64,000 bases of DNA from Apium graveolens (GCF_009905375.1 NW_027420594.1:62001-126000), one strand, 5' to 3'. Shown: positions 34,885 through 47,587, counted from the first letter of the stretch. Notes: a model not told the origin generated them from the sequence alone. Program-made: numbers and translations.

Positions 34885-36502
34885 GGATAAATGGTTATTT
34901 GGGAAAGTTTGGTGGCTAAAGGGGTGCCATGGATATATTTGAGGTTGATACAAGAAATGTATTTTCAGGTAAGGACGTGTGTTCGAACACCGGTTGGGGA
35001 TGCTCATTACTTTCCGGTAGGAATAGGACTTCACCAAGGATCCTCGCTAAGCCCATTTCTTTTCACAGTTATAATGGATGTTCTAACTAGGGGTATTCAG
35101 GATAGTGTACCTTGGTGTATGCTATTCGCGGATGATATAGTCATAATTAAGGAGACAAGGGTTGCAGTTAATGTAACATTAGAGCGATGGAGGTATATAT
35201 TGGAGTCTAATGGATTACGGATTAGTCGATCTATGACGGAATTTTTGTGGTGTAACATTAGTAATCTACCGAATGGTGAGGGGGTGGATGTTCTGATGGC
35301 CGATCAAGTATTGCCCCCCAAAGATAATTTCAGGTATCTGGGTTCCATTTTGCATAAGGAAGGGGGGATAGATGCGGATGTTACACATCGTATCAAATCA
35401 GGATGGCTAAAATGGAGGGCTGCTACAGGAATATTATGTGATAGGAGGGTTCCTTTCAGAGTAAAAGGAAAACTTTCTAGGGTAGCGATCAGACCGGCCT
35501 TGTTATACGGGTCGGAGTGCTGGGCATTGAAAAAGGCTCAAGAGTGTAGGTTAGAGGTGGCGGAAATGAGAATATTAAAGTGGATTTATGGACGTACCAT
35601 GTTGGATAGATTGTCAAATGGTTTTTTCAGGAATAAATTACGAGTTGCGCCTATTGCAGAAAAAGTGAGGGAAGGTCGATTGTGTTAGTTTGGGCATATT
35701 AGGCGAAGAAGGATAGCTACTCCAGTGCGCAGGGTGGAGGATTTAGTGGTTTCAAGATCAAGAAGGAGAGGGAGGCCAAGGAGGACTTGGGTTGATCTAC
35801 TCACGCTGGACTTAAGGGCCCTAAACCTCAGTGCTGACATGACCTCAGATAGGAGATCTTGGCGTAGGAGGATAAGAGTGGCAGATTAGTTTGGACTTTC
35901 GTAGTTTGTATGTGTAGTTTGTAATTTAGTGCACTTTTTGGTAGTTGGTAATAATTTTATTTGTCTAGTACTTATACTTCATAAGTTTGGTAGTTTATTC
36001 TCATAGTTATTAATAGTCTTAGTTGCTCGTGTAGGTGCTACAGTGTCGTTTTTTAATGCCATATGACTAATTACATGATATGGTAGATGGATTGTGTGCT
36101 GTTTTAGTTTTTTTGATAGGTTTGTGGTACTTCAAATATTTAGTTTGGAGAGTGATCTCCAAGGGAAATATGGCGTTTGAGGCATCAAAAGGAGTGCAGT
36201 AGGAGAAATAGAAGAGGCTTACAACAATGAACCAATGAACAAAGCTTTTTACGGTAAGTCCAATGTGAAGAAGGACATGGGCTGAGATATTGTATCATTG
36301 TTTATCTTTGCCTCGCTTTCCGTACTTATGTTTATGGATCATTGCTTACCTAGGACACACATATTTGTACATACACACAAGTCGTTGGTCTTTTAAGGAA
36401 ACAACCTCTTGATTCTTTAGAATGAGGGTAAGGCTGCGTACGATACACCATCCCAGACACTGCCCTAGGTGGTATTATTATGTACGATTGATTGATTGAT
36501 TG
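34885..36502 (+). mobile_element. RTE-type LINE, sense 3' half (rest of RT, 3' UTR, ATTG tail)
   Basis: The frame from about 34885 shows WESLVAKGVPWIYLRLIQEM, FPVGIGLHQGSSLSPFLFTV, PWCMLFADDIVI (the catalytic FADD), FRYLGSILHKEGGIDADVTH, IKSGWLKWRAATGILCDRRV and RPALLYGSECWALKK. A single TAG (35686-35688) interrupts it. It then runs on through FGHIRRRR, GRPRRTWVDLL and ADMTSDRRSW to a natural-looking end TAG at 35887-35889. The 3' UTR has GGGTAAGGCTGCGTACGATA and CCCAGACACTGCCCTA, typical of plant RTE 3' ends, and a (GATT)n/(ATTG)n tail at 36486-36502. About 60-70 residues between SNY and WESL are missing. Confidence 0.85.
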
Positions 36503-37490
36503 AAAAAAGTTATTATAAATGTAACTCAATTCTTTTTCTTAACATTGACATTTAATTCTGAAAGGGATAATTCTTGTTATGGAGGTCATGTACAAACAAA
36601 TACAAGTGGCATTCCATGTCAATCTATATACATATATAGAAGAAAAATGGGATACTTATTGTAGGGTTTTAAGTTTTAACAAAAGTTTGTTCAAAAAACA
36701 TATAAGAAATAAAAATGAAGAAACAAGGAAATACAAATTATTACCTTAACCTTGTTAAACAACATCAATTCATGAAAACCTCCAAATCTTATCTACTTAA
36801 TCCTCCACCAATTCATTTGGAGATGTGTTTAACCTTAGAACACCAAAACACTTTTTTATAGAAAATACAAAAAACACCAAAATACTATTTTATAGCCATG
36901 TACAAGTTTATTTTGTTTGTAAGGGTGCGCCCACTTGTGCTTGTATTAGGGTTTTACCTACCTTTTTTATAAACTCCATTTTGCAGGCCTAGTTGTATAT
37001 CATGGGTTTCAATGGGCCCAATATAGTTCAAATTTTTGATTCAATATACTTTGCTCCATGTATTATGTAAATTAATTGGATGTGGATGTAGAAGCCTAAA
37101 GAAGTATTACTCTAATTTATTTTGTGTTGTAAATAAAATGACATTCTAAAAATCAAGTGGTAAGCAGTGTATAAAAAACATAACTTCAAAATGACATTTT
37201 TTCGAAAATTCTATATTTTATATAGTGAGATTATATATAAACCACCTATGCACCTCAATTAACAATAATATATGTACTAATCCAACCCTAACTAACAATA
37301 ATAAATTATTTTTCATGCACAAAATAATATTTACATAACCACATTTAATCAAATTAAATTTCTATAGGTATAAGATAGGATAAAAAAAATTTGACAAAAA
37401 TTTATACGTATGAGAAAAATGATACGATTTATAAAAATATTTACTAATTGCTTTGTTTATTTAAACATAAGAATTAAAATGAATGATAAT
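36503..37490. repeat. continuation of U5 after the LINE, with promoter-like module A
   Basis: It resumes at the unit position where the LINE entered. Module A is at 36735-37115, with TTAGGGTTT near 36944 and TGGGCCCAA near 37013 on the plus strand. It ends at AATGATAATATG, where other units continue into integrase. Confidence 0.6.
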
Positions 37491-37991
37491 ATGACTGTTG
37501 ATTTTTATTTAATTATTAATCAATTTTATTTTGAAATTATAATGGTCTCACTTGACCATATGTACTTTGTCGTAATTATAATGAATATTTTTAATATTTT
37601 CAACTGTAATAAAAATTTATTATTGAAAACCATGCTTATATTTTTTTAACTCAAAATTTTCAATAGAAAAGTTTTCTAATAAATTTTGGGTCTTTCCACA
37701 AAGTAGGAAATGCAAACAGGTAAAGTCAGCCCAATTTGTATTTTTTTGCTAGCATTCACAAAAAGGTACAAAAAGACATTATTTTGTCTAATATGTACCA
37801 AAATATAATTCCATTATGATTTTAAGATGAATAAGGAGGATAGGTTCATATATTAGTTCTAGAATTTCTTTTTTGAATAAAATTATAAATATTAAACTTT
37901 AATTCAAAAAAATATATTTTAAAAAGATATGTAAAATTATGAATTTTAGATGAAAAAGTAAAAAAAAATATATGTTATGGGATGGTGATTA
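37491..37991. other. AT-rich DNA flanking the copia element; nothing recognised
   Basis: Not found in other units. No coding or repeat signal that I can name. Confidence 0.4.
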
Positions 37992-39139
37992 TGGCTAACT
38001 AAGATCAGTTTTAAATTTTACCGGATAATCCCTTACTGAGATTTTATAAACACTTGAATAATCTGACAATGATGATAAGCTAAGATGACTAAATGCAGTG
38101 CAGAAAATAGTATGCAGAAAAGTAATAAGAACAGACAAGAATTTTAGCCAGCTTCGACCCGTAATCCCCTATGGTCTACCACCTGGTCCCTTACCAACTT
38201 GGTAAGACAGTATATTATTGAATAACAGTAGGTTTACAACTTGGTAAGATAATATACAATAATATATCTCCCTTTATCCCAGCTGTTGATAATGGCCTGC
38301 TAAAACCCTATATCTAAACCTGCCTTCTAAGTACTACATTAGCCAGTAGTACAAACTTCTCTAGCACTAGTTCACCAAACCCTTATTTCTCTTAGCCAAC
38401 AATACAAATGGAATGATAAAGTAATTTATACTCAAACTATAGACTCTCTAAGATAAAATACGTGTATATAATTAAAAGCTGGAGAGTATTTTAGAACCAA
38501 TAAAAATCAGTGAGTTGTGAGTGTTCTTGCTGCAATACATCAGTCATAAAAACTGCAAGAAAACTCCTATATAAATATACACTAATGTTTAAAACAATCT
38601 CAACAACTTACAACAGTTAGAATCCAACTCTAACATTTAAATTAGTTGGGATGATTTCCAACATTCATATATACGTTTAATAGAAGAGATAAAGAAAGAA
38701 AAATGATCAGAAAAAGTCTCTTCTATTTTGTATGAGTATAAAACATTTTTTATCAGATTTCTAGGAGATAGAGTTTGAAAAAAAAACAAACTCCTACAAA
38801 TTAGGAACTGTTTTAAAGTTAGAAATTTTTTTATAACTGAGCTCTAATATATATAAACCACGTATAATATAATAGAGAAGTCCTTATAATTCGTTAAAAG
38901 AAATTCCTGAAATATCTCCTTGAAAATATATTTCCTTGTTGAGTCTGGACTGTCCATCTTGGCTTGCTATTGTTCTGAATAATGTGATCATAGCTTGACG
39001 AAATAGATTACTGTCTTATGACAGCTTGCTGTCATGATGCTTAAACAACAATGTCATTAAGATGATATATCCTACAAACAGTCTTAAATAACAACATAAT
39101 GGCTTGTTGTGTTGTGATCATCAAAACTAAGGAGTTACA
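37992..39139 (-). mobile_element. Ty1/copia 3' LTR (left copy)
   Basis: 1148 bases, starting TGG and ending TTACA on the plus strand (TG...CA rule). It is directly repeated at 41433-42581. Read on the minus strand it starts TGTAACTCCTTAGTTTTGAT. A TATA-like stretch TTTATATATATTAG lies near 38850-38865. Scattered differences from the other LTR show that the element is not recent. Confidence 0.85.
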
Positions 39140-39153
39140 ATCTCCCCCTTTTT
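39140..39153 (-). promoter_or_regulatory. polypurine tract of the copia element
   Basis: On the minus strand AAAAAGGGGGAGAT lies directly before the 3' LTR. It is the normal primer for plus-strand synthesis and fixes the LTR edge and the element's direction. Confidence 0.8.
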
Positions 39154-39715
39154 GATGATTACACACATTTAGGAGAATTATAAAATTCCCCCTAAATCTA
39201 TGCATATCTCAAAATTAAGAAATACTTTATAACACACTACTGCAAATAATTATACTGTAAATAACAACAAATGCATATCCAACACAACCAACATAGCAGC
39301 ATATCATTACCTCATCAATTTTTAACATAACCAAAGCAAATCAAGTATTAAGCAAAAATAACTATCATAAATCAAGTTCATAAACCAAGTAGCAAACCAC
39401 ACCAGATTAACCTCGACAGATGAAACAAGTCTTAAATAAACCTTAAATAAACATAAATCTCCTAAATTTCATCACCTTAAAGCATCAAAAAGATCTAGGT
39501 TGAGGGCTGATCAGAAGTGTTGAGAGCATCCTCTTTTGGAGAAAAGAAAGCATTAAAACACACAAACAAGTAAGCACCAATAAATAGATAATGGCATGTC
39601 AAAATTAATAAATTAAATCAAACACAAATTATGACATTTAATAAACAATCATACTAAGCTAATATGAAAATTAATAGTAAGTTAACATTACCAAATTTCT
39701 AAAGATAGCTTGCCA
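39154..39715. other. 3' untranslated interior of the copia element
   Basis: AT-rich, no frame of note. It lies between the RNase H end and the polypurine tract. Confidence 0.6.
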
Positions 39716-41341
39716 TTATACACTGCACATGACAAGTTCTCTTCGAATGGTAGAAAATCTTTCTTCGCCAAGGGGTTTTGTAAGGATATCTGCCAATTGA
39801 TATTCAGTAGGCATAAAAACTAATTTAATCTTACCTTTGGCAGCATTATCTCTCAAGAAATGGTGATAAAAATCAATATGCTTTGTTCTTGAGTAATTCA
39901 CAGGATTCTTTGATATGTTGATGGTACTAGTATTGTCATAATAGATTGGAACTTTGCCATACTTGATTCCAAAATCTCGTAGAGTGTGAAGCATCCACAA
40001 AATTTCAGAGCAACAACTACCCCATACTAAATACTCATCTTCTGCTGTGGATAATGTAACTGAAGTTTGTTTCTTACTTTGCCAAGATAGAAGAGTTTGT
40101 CCTAAGTATGTACAAACACCACTTGTGCTCTTTCTATCAGTTTGACATCCTGCATAATCTGCACCACTATACCCCATAACATCAAATGTTCTTGTAATAG
40201 GATAAAATAACCCAAGATTAATAGTCCTACTTAAATATCGAAATATTCATTTAACTACATTTAAGTGTGATTCCTTAGGTTTAGCTTAAAAACTAGCACA
40301 TACACAAATACTATATATAATATCCAGTCGGGAAGTAGTAAAATATAAAAGACTACCAATCATGCCTCTATATTTTTTGATATCAACTGCCTTACCATTC
40401 TGAAGTCAGCCCTGCTGTTTTGATTCATTGGTGTAGATTTTGACTTGACATGCTCAAATCCAAATCTAGTCAGCAAGTTCTTCACATACTTTGACTGATG
40501 AACATAGATGCCATCCTTAGATTGCTTGATTTGGAGTCCCAAAAATAGTTCAGCTCACCCATCATGCTCATGTCAAATTCACTGCTCATACACTTAGAAA
40601 ACCACTGACACATAGAATCATTAGTGGATCCAAAAATTATATCATCTACATATATCTCGACAATCAAAATATCATTACCATTTTGCCTAGTAAATAAAGT
40701 AGGATCGATTTTACCTCGAATGAAGTCATTTTTGGCCAAAACTTACTAAGCCTCTTGTACCAAGCCCTTGATGCTTACATTAAGCCATATAATGCCTTCT
40801 TGAGCTTGCAAACATAGTCTGGATGTTGTTCATGTTCAAAACCAGGGGGTTGCTTGACATAAACTTCTTATTCCATAAATCCAATAAGAAAAGCACTTTT
40901 GACGTCCATTTGATGTAGCTTGATCTTCTTGTAGCATGCATAAACAAGAAGCATCCTAATTGATTCCAATCTAGCTACTGGAGCATAAGTTTGATCAAAG
41001 TCAATGCCTTCTTGTTGATTGTACCCTTGTGTCACAATCCTTGCTTTATTTCGAGTAACAGTACCAAATTCATTCTCTTTATTCTTGAAAATCCATTTTA
41101 TACCAATTACTGAAGTATTCTTTAGTGGCTTGACAAATTCCCAAACATCACATTGTTCGAATTGATTGAGTTCTTCTTGCATAGCGAAGATCCTATTTTC
41201 ATCTTCGAGTGCTTCTTTAACATTCTTAGGTTCCTCTTGAGCTAGAAATGCAGCATAAGCACAAAAAATTGCATTGCCTTTCCTTGTCTTGAGTCCATAA
41301 GTAATATTACCAATAACCTGTTCTAGAGGGTGATTCTTCAC
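39716..41341 (-). pseudogene. Ty1/copia pol fragment: reverse transcriptase and RNase H
   Basis: On the minus strand the RT begins with HPLEQVIG, EPKNVKEALED, WIFKNKENEFGTV, ARIVTQGYNQQEGIDFDQTY and LHQMDVKSAFLIGFME. After stops come KKALYGLM and YVDDIIFGSTNDSM (catalytic Asp pair), and LGLQIKQSKDGIYVHQSKYV. RNase H reads GYSGADYAGCQTDRKSTSGV, TLSTAEDEYL, IYYDNTSTINISKNPV and KHIDFYHHFLRDNAAKGKI, to ADILTKPLGEERF. About five stops or shifts occur. Gag, protease and integrase are absent: the interior is only about 2.3 kb. Confidence 0.85.
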
Positions 41342-41432
41342 TGTCCGTGTAGATTTTAGAAATGAATGCTTTGAGATATGTTCATGAGAGGTCTTCCTTA
41401 TCTTTGAGATTCTTCACTGTCCATGTAGATTA
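41333..41432. repeat. 76-base tandem duplication at the inner edge of the right LTR
   Basis: ATTCTTCACTGTCCGTGTAG at 41333 recurs as ATTCTTCACTGTCCATGTAG at 41409, then the LTR begins. No tRNA primer-binding site is seen where it should be. The 5' interior was lost and the edge rebuilt. Confidence 0.6.
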
Positions 41433-42581
41433 TGGTAAACTAAGATTAGTTTTAAATTTTACCCGATAATCGCTTACTGAGATTTTATAAACAGTTCAAT
41501 AATCTAAAAATGATGGTAAGCTAAGATGACTAAATGCAGAAAAGTAATAAGAACAAACAAGAATTTTAGCCAGGTTCGACCCTTAATCCCCTATGGTCTA
41601 CGTCCGGGTCCCTTACCAACTTGGTAAGAGAATATATTATTGAATCACAATAAGTTTACAACTACAAGATATAATAATGTATCTCCCTTTATCCCAACAG
41701 CTGATAATGGCTTGCTGAAACCCTATTTTTGAACCTGCCCTCTAAGTACTATACTACCCCGCAGTACAAACTTCTCTCGCACTAGTTCACCAAACCCTTG
41801 TTTCCCTTAGGCAACTATCCAGCAACTAATCAATATAAATTGAACAATACAAATCGAATGATAAAGTAATTATAACTCAAACTATAGACTCTCTAAGATA
41901 AAACAGGTGTATATAATTAAGAGCTTGAGAGTATTTTAGAATTAATAAAGATCAGTGAGTTGTGAGTGTTCTTGGTGCAATACGTCTGTCATAAAAACTG
42001 TAAGAAAACTCATATAGAAATATACACTAACGTTCAAAACAACCTCAACAACTTAAAATGGTTAGAATCCAATTCTAACATTTAAATTAGTTGGGATGAT
42101 TTCGAACGTTCATGTATACGTTTGATAGAAGAGAGAAAGAAAGAAAAACAATCAGAAAAAGTCTCTATTTTGTATGAGTATAAAACATTTTTCAATCAGA
42201 TTTGTAGGAGATAGAGTTTGAAAAGAAAACAAACTCCTACAAATTAGGAACTATTTTAAAGTTAGAAAACATTTTATAACTGAGCTCTAATATATATAAA
42301 CCACATATAATATAATAGAGACTCCTTACAATTTATTAAAAGAAATTCCTAAAATTTCTCCTTAAAAATTTGTTTCCTTGTTGAATCTGAACTGTCCATC
42401 TTGGCTTGCTATTATTTTGAATAACGTGATCATAGCTTGCTAAAATAAATTACTGTCTTATGAGAGCTTGCTGTCATGATGCTTAAATAGCAATGTCATT
42501 AAGCTCATATATCGTGCAAACAATCTTAAATAATAACATGATGGCTTGTTGTGTTGTGATCATCAAAACTAAGGAGTTACA
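41433..42581 (-). mobile_element. Ty1/copia 5' LTR (right copy)
   Basis: 1149 bases, a direct repeat of 37992-39139 with scattered substitutions and a few small gaps. Outside it the bases CTACT do not match the GATTA left of the other LTR, so no target-site duplication is visible. Confidence 0.85.
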
Positions 42582-43080
42582 CTACTAAGCTTGGTCTAAG
42601 GTTTTAAGTAGTTGATCATAATTTTATTGAGTTTGGTAAGAAATGACTATTATGTGGCCCACTAAGTTTTTTTTTTTCTAACTAACAAATGGTAGAAAAT
42701 GACAAGTTAAATTTTATACCAACTTTGTAATTTTTAGTTATAATTTGAATCTACCAGTTATATTAGAGTTAGACAATATAATTTTTCTGAAAAAATATTT
42801 TAATAATTATACAAAGTAATCATTTATGGAAAGAATTATAAGTTTGTAACTTTATTTTATAATGAGAATATATTTTCAACAAATAATTAATGCTCACAAA
42901 AATATATTAAAATTATTTAAATATCATTTATATTACTTTTATATGGTACTCACCATTTTTTATAGTCCTTTGAGTTATTTTAATCCAAATGATTGATTGG
43001 AATAAATAATTCTTTAATCATTTCAATATGTTAAAAAAATACAAACAAATAATAAGATCTCCAAACTCTTAACATACCTA
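42582..43080. other. AT-rich flank of the copia element; nothing recognised
   Basis: Not found in other units. It has a run of 12 T near 42670 and no coding signal. Confidence 0.4.
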
Positions 43081-43412
43081 TGCTCTAGAAATATGTTGTA
43101 AATTTTGAAAAAAATTCAAAGTGTAGTCGAGTCCAGAAACCTAACTCAATTTTTGTCCAACCCCACAACCTACCCCATATGGGTCTAAATTGAGCTATTT
43201 CTTGAATATTCAAAAATGGATAACAAAGACAAAACTCCAAAAAAATTCATGTCTGAAGAAATTGATGTATTAGTATATAACTAATAGAAGCTCTCAAGGA
43301 TAGTTCCACATCCTCTGAGAGAGCCTAAATTGTTCTTCATTATTGAGTACCTAATTTGATAAAATAATCATTAATGGAAGATAATGAAACTCAAGAAAAT
43401 CTTCCACCACCA
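43081..43412. repeat. short piece of the copia-gag segment, right end of U5
   Basis: It starts exactly at CTCTAGAAATATG, the same left edge that the segment has in U1-U3 and U6. It runs through the pre-gag leader to CCACCACTAGC and then jumps to TTACACGCC of the next unit. About 2.15 kb (all of gag onward) is missing, with AGC shared at the joint. Confidence 0.7.
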
Positions 43413-43432
43413 CTAGCTTACACGCCTAGATT

Positions 43433-43509
43433 GATGAAGAGGAGAAAGAGAAGGGACTTGGAGCATTGATAAAGAGGACAAAGATAATGAACTTAAGAAT
43501 TTTCATCAT
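43433..43509 (-). pseudogene. signal-peptide exon remnant, U6
   Basis: Same as U1: MMKILKFIIFVLFINAPSPF, serine stretch and TAG before the donor. Confidence 0.35.
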
Positions 43510-43924
43510 TTTTTGTGGAACTAGTTGCAAATAACAATAAAAAAATAATTCATGTCCAAATGTCTCCTAAGTAAGGTCACACACAAATATAAAATAAATT
43601 TAATAAGATAATTAAACAAATATGAACATAAATATAAATAATATGTGGGCTTCCTATCTATAATTTTTTGTTTTTTAATGTATCATGCATATTATTTATG
43701 AGGAACAAAAAATATAATATAAATATAACTAAATTTGTTTTTCTTACCTTGACATATAATGTTGAAAAGGATAATTCTTGAAATGGAGGTCATATAAAAA
43801 CAAATACAAGTAACATTTCATGTCAACCTATATACATATGTACAAGAAAAATAGGATACTTATTGTAGTGTTTTAATATTTATATATAATTTGTGGAAAA
43901 AACGCATAAGAAAGGAAAATGAAG

Positions 43925-44295
43925 AAATTCAAATTATTACCTTAACCTTGGTAAACAACATCAATTCATGATAACCACCAAATGTTGTTAACCAAAATAC
44001 TCTTTCAGATAAAATACAAATAACACCAATTTATTATTTTAGAGCCATGTACTAGTTGCTTATATTAGGGTTTTACCTACCTTTTTCATATCCTCTATTT
44101 TGTAGGGCCCAATTATGTAACACTGATTTTAATGGGCCTGATATAGTTTAAATTGTTTTTTGTTATAGTATCCTATTTTTATTACAAATTTCGAATTTTT
44201 TTACTTTTTATAAAAATATGATCTAACAAAGTGTGCTCGGTATTATATAAATTAATTGGATGTACATGTACAAGCCTTTAGGTAAACAAGTATTA
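43925..44295 (-). promoter_or_regulatory. promoter-like module A, U6
   Basis: Telo-box, GGGCCCAA and TGGGCC kept. Copy B at 46118-46510 has the changed telo-box as in U1. The two are about 2195 bases apart, the same distance as IN-A to IN-B (2240). Confidence 0.4.
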
Positions 44296-44728
44296 ATCTA
44301 ATTTATTTTGTATTATGAATTAAATGAGATTCTAAAAATCAAGTGCTAAGCATTGTATAAAAAAATTAACTTAAAAATGATATTTTCTCCAAAATTTTAA
44401 ATTTTATTAAGTGAGATTATATATAAATTCCCCACTTACCTCTACTAACAATAATATAAGTACTACTACAACCCTAACTAATAATAATAGAAGTACTATT
44501 ACAATATATTTAAGTCTAAAATACCTGTCACTATAACCCACAAATTTATTGTCACATAAAATTAATATTTACATAACAACATTTAATAAAATTAAATTTT
44601 TAGAGGTATAAGATACAATACTAAATGTTTGACAAACAAGTTATACCTATGACAAAAATGATACAATTTTTAAAAAAATTTACTAATTGCTTTGTTAATT
44701 TAACATAGAAATTAAAATGAATGATAAA

Positions 44729-45222
44729 ATGAATTTCTTGTACCAATTCGAGATCCTACAAAAATTCAGCTATGTCCCTTATTGTAAGGAAATGGGGAGA
44801 TTGAAGCCACAACTAAGATTATTTTCAATGGAATCAAAAAGAGGTTAGGAGAAGCGAACCATTTATGGGCCGAAAATTTGTGATGGGTCTTTTGGACTTA
44901 TCTAAAAATGCCAAGATCATCCACGAGCGAAACGCCTTTCAGATTGGCTAGTGGAACTGATGCTCTTCTCATGGTTGAAATGGGTCGAGACACTTTCCCC
45001 ACCGAAGTGTTTGATTTAGAAAACAATAAAGTTGGCCTAAGAGCTAATGTAGACCTTCTTGAAGAAGAAAGTGAAGTAGTCCACGAGAAAAACCTAAAAT
45101 ACCAACTTCAGGGAGCCCATTATTATGATTCACCTGTAAAAGAGCACAACTTTTTTTGAGTTACCTAGTGGGAGGAAGTTAGGAATGTCAATGCCCGTTA
45201 AACAAGAAAAACTTCATCCAAA
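44729..45222 (+). pseudogene. Ty3/gypsy integrase C-terminal fragment (IN-A), U6
   Basis: Open piece 44908-45159: PRSSTSETPFRLASGTDALL, TFPTEVFDLENNKVGLRANV and YYDSPVKEHNFF. There is one codon more than in U4 and U7 before a stop, because GATTCACCTG replaces GATTGAGGTG. It ends at GKLHPN-like bases, as in U4. Confidence 0.75.
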
Positions 45223-46020
45223 TACAAACCAATATTAGATTACAAATTACAAACCAATAAGAGCTACATATTTAGTCTCTTTCTCTCTCATCCATGTGCA
45301 TTATGTATTCATGTATATATTTTCCGAATAGCTTTTAATTTGATTTTTCCCATTAATTGTTAACTTAATATATAAAAATAATTTTACCATATTTTTCTCC
45401 TTCTCCGGCTCAACAATTTGCATAGCATATTTGCTATATTTTGACGAGAAATCATTATTTAAGCTTACCTGAATCACTAAGCTGAAATTAATACTATTTC
45501 AGGAACCGGTAGATTTTAGTGATTGTCGTACGCATAATTACTGATTTATTGCCGAAATATATCAAATATGGTATTCATACTAATTATTGGAGGATGTAAA
45601 AAGAGTTCACCAGTTAACCGGAAAAATTTAATTAAAAATAGAGGGAATAAGGTGGAGTTGTGTGTTGGTGGTGAAGTTTGTATTTTAAGATAGTATCTTT
45701 TGGATTAAGACTATATATATATATATATTAGTTTGTATTGGATTAAGACTATATAGATATATATGTATATAAAGACGAAGGTTCATAAAACCTATTAACT
45801 TTTAATAACAACCACATGTTAGTACCTAATTCTAGAGGAAGCTTCATAAAACCTAGTAACTTCTAACTTCTAATAATAACCAGTGGTTTGATTGTACTTT
45901 TTTTGTTCTTTTTTCTTACAGAACTCTTACTCATATCTCTATTTTTATCCTTTTATTATATTTTAAATATCGCAAAACTATTCTTTTATATAGATTAAGA
46001 ACACATATTAAAATATATTT
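45223..46020. other. spacer with (TA)8
   Basis: Same as 28279-29058, with (TA)8 at 45712-45728. ACTTCTAACTTCTAATAATA near 45860 shows a small extra duplication. No coding signal. Confidence 0.5.
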
Positions 46021-46968
46021 TATATTTTTAAAATGATTTAGAGCCTTTTCACTTTTTTACACATAACAATACCTTTTTATAGAACAATAGTATTTCTTAG
46101 CCAACATGAAGAAACAATGAAATTCAAATTATTACCTTAATCTTGTTAAACAACATCAATTCATGATAACCTCAAAATCTTGTTGGAGAACCAAAATACT
46201 CTTTCATATCAAAATACTCTTTCATAGAAAATAAAAATAATGCCAAATTATTATTTTCTAACCATGTATAAGTTCATTTCTCATATCAGGGTTTTACCTA
46301 CCTTTTTTATATCCTATCTTTTATAGGGCCCAATTGTGTATGATGGGTTTTAATGTGGGGAATACAGTTTAAATTGTTTCTCTATTTTAGTATCAATTTC
46401 TTATTACAAATTTCGAATTCTTTTCCTTCTATAAAAATAAGATCTAACAAAGTGTGCTCCATGTATTATATAAATTAATTCGATGTATATTTACAAGCCA
46501 ATAGGTAAAGAAGTATTACTCTAATTTATTTTGTATTGTAAAAAAAATGAGATTCTTAAAATCAAGTGGTAGCATTGTGTAAAAATTTAACTTAAAAACT
46601 GATATTTTCTCGAAAATTTTAATTTTTTTAGTGATGTTATTTATAAAAAACCTAACTAACACTAATATAAGTACTAATATAAGCACTAATATAAGTACTA
46701 CTACAACCCTAACTAACAATAATATAAGCACTACTACAATAGATTCAAGTCTAAAAAACCTCTCACTATAATGCACATATTTATTGTCATATAAAAATTA
46801 ATATTTATTTTATAACAACATTAAATTAAATTAAATTTTTAGAGGTATAAGATACAATACAAAATTTTTGACAGACAAGTTATACATTTGAGAAAAATGA
46901 TAAAGCTTTTAAAAAAATTTACTAATTGCTTTATTTATTTAATCAATGGAATTAAAAGGAATGATAAA

Positions 46969-47587
46969 ATGATTTTCTTGCACCAATTCGAGATCCAACA
47001 AAAATTCAGCTCTTTGGGTCATCCTCAAGGCAATGGGCTGATTAAGAAACAAATAAGATTATTTTAGATGGAATCAAAGAGAGGTTGGGCGAAGCCAAAG
47101 ATTTATTGGGTGAAGAATTGTGATGGGTCTTGTGGGCTTATCGCATAACCCGAAGACCATCCACGATCGAAATGCTTTTTAGATTATCAACTTACCGCAC
47201 CAAAGTGTTTAATTTGTAAAGCAACGAAGTTGGCTTAAGAACCAATATAGACCTTCTTGAAGAAGAAAGCGAAGTAGTTCTCCATAGAAACCTCAAATAC
47301 CAACTTCAGGAAACCCAGTATTATGATTAGTGTGTAAAGGAGCACACTTTCTTTGTCGATTACCTAGTGATGAGGAAGTAGCAATTTCAATGTCCGCTAT
47401 GCAAGGAAAACTTCAGGCAAATTGGAGAGACCCTTACTTTGTAGTTGAAATCATAAGGCCGGGAACGTATAAGCTAAAGACTTTGGAATGCGAACCTATT
47501 AAAAACACTTGGTACACTTCCATATTCCGGAAATTTTTCCAGTACAACTCTCTAAAGCCTTCCTGTTTATTTATTTTGGATTATTAA
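46969..47587 (+). pseudogene. Ty3/gypsy integrase C-terminus and pol 3' end (IN-B), U6
   Basis: HPQGNG is in a better frame here (TTTGGGTCATCC, one more G than U1-U3). The C-terminal domain 47330-47587 has GKLQANWRDPYFVVEIIRPG. TTTTGG replaces TTTAGG at the end, so the frame runs three codons longer. Confidence 0.8.

Larger units (their letters stand above)
32325..43412 (+). repeat. tandem composite unit U5 (two later insertions)
   Basis: It begins as other units do, is split by an RTE LINE at 32590-36502, and resumes with module A (36735-37115). It leaves the unit near 37490 for about 5.6 kb that includes a copia element, and rejoins at 43081. It is the most diverged unit: module A retains about 60 bases lost elsewhere (near 36790-36850). 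Confidence 0.7.
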
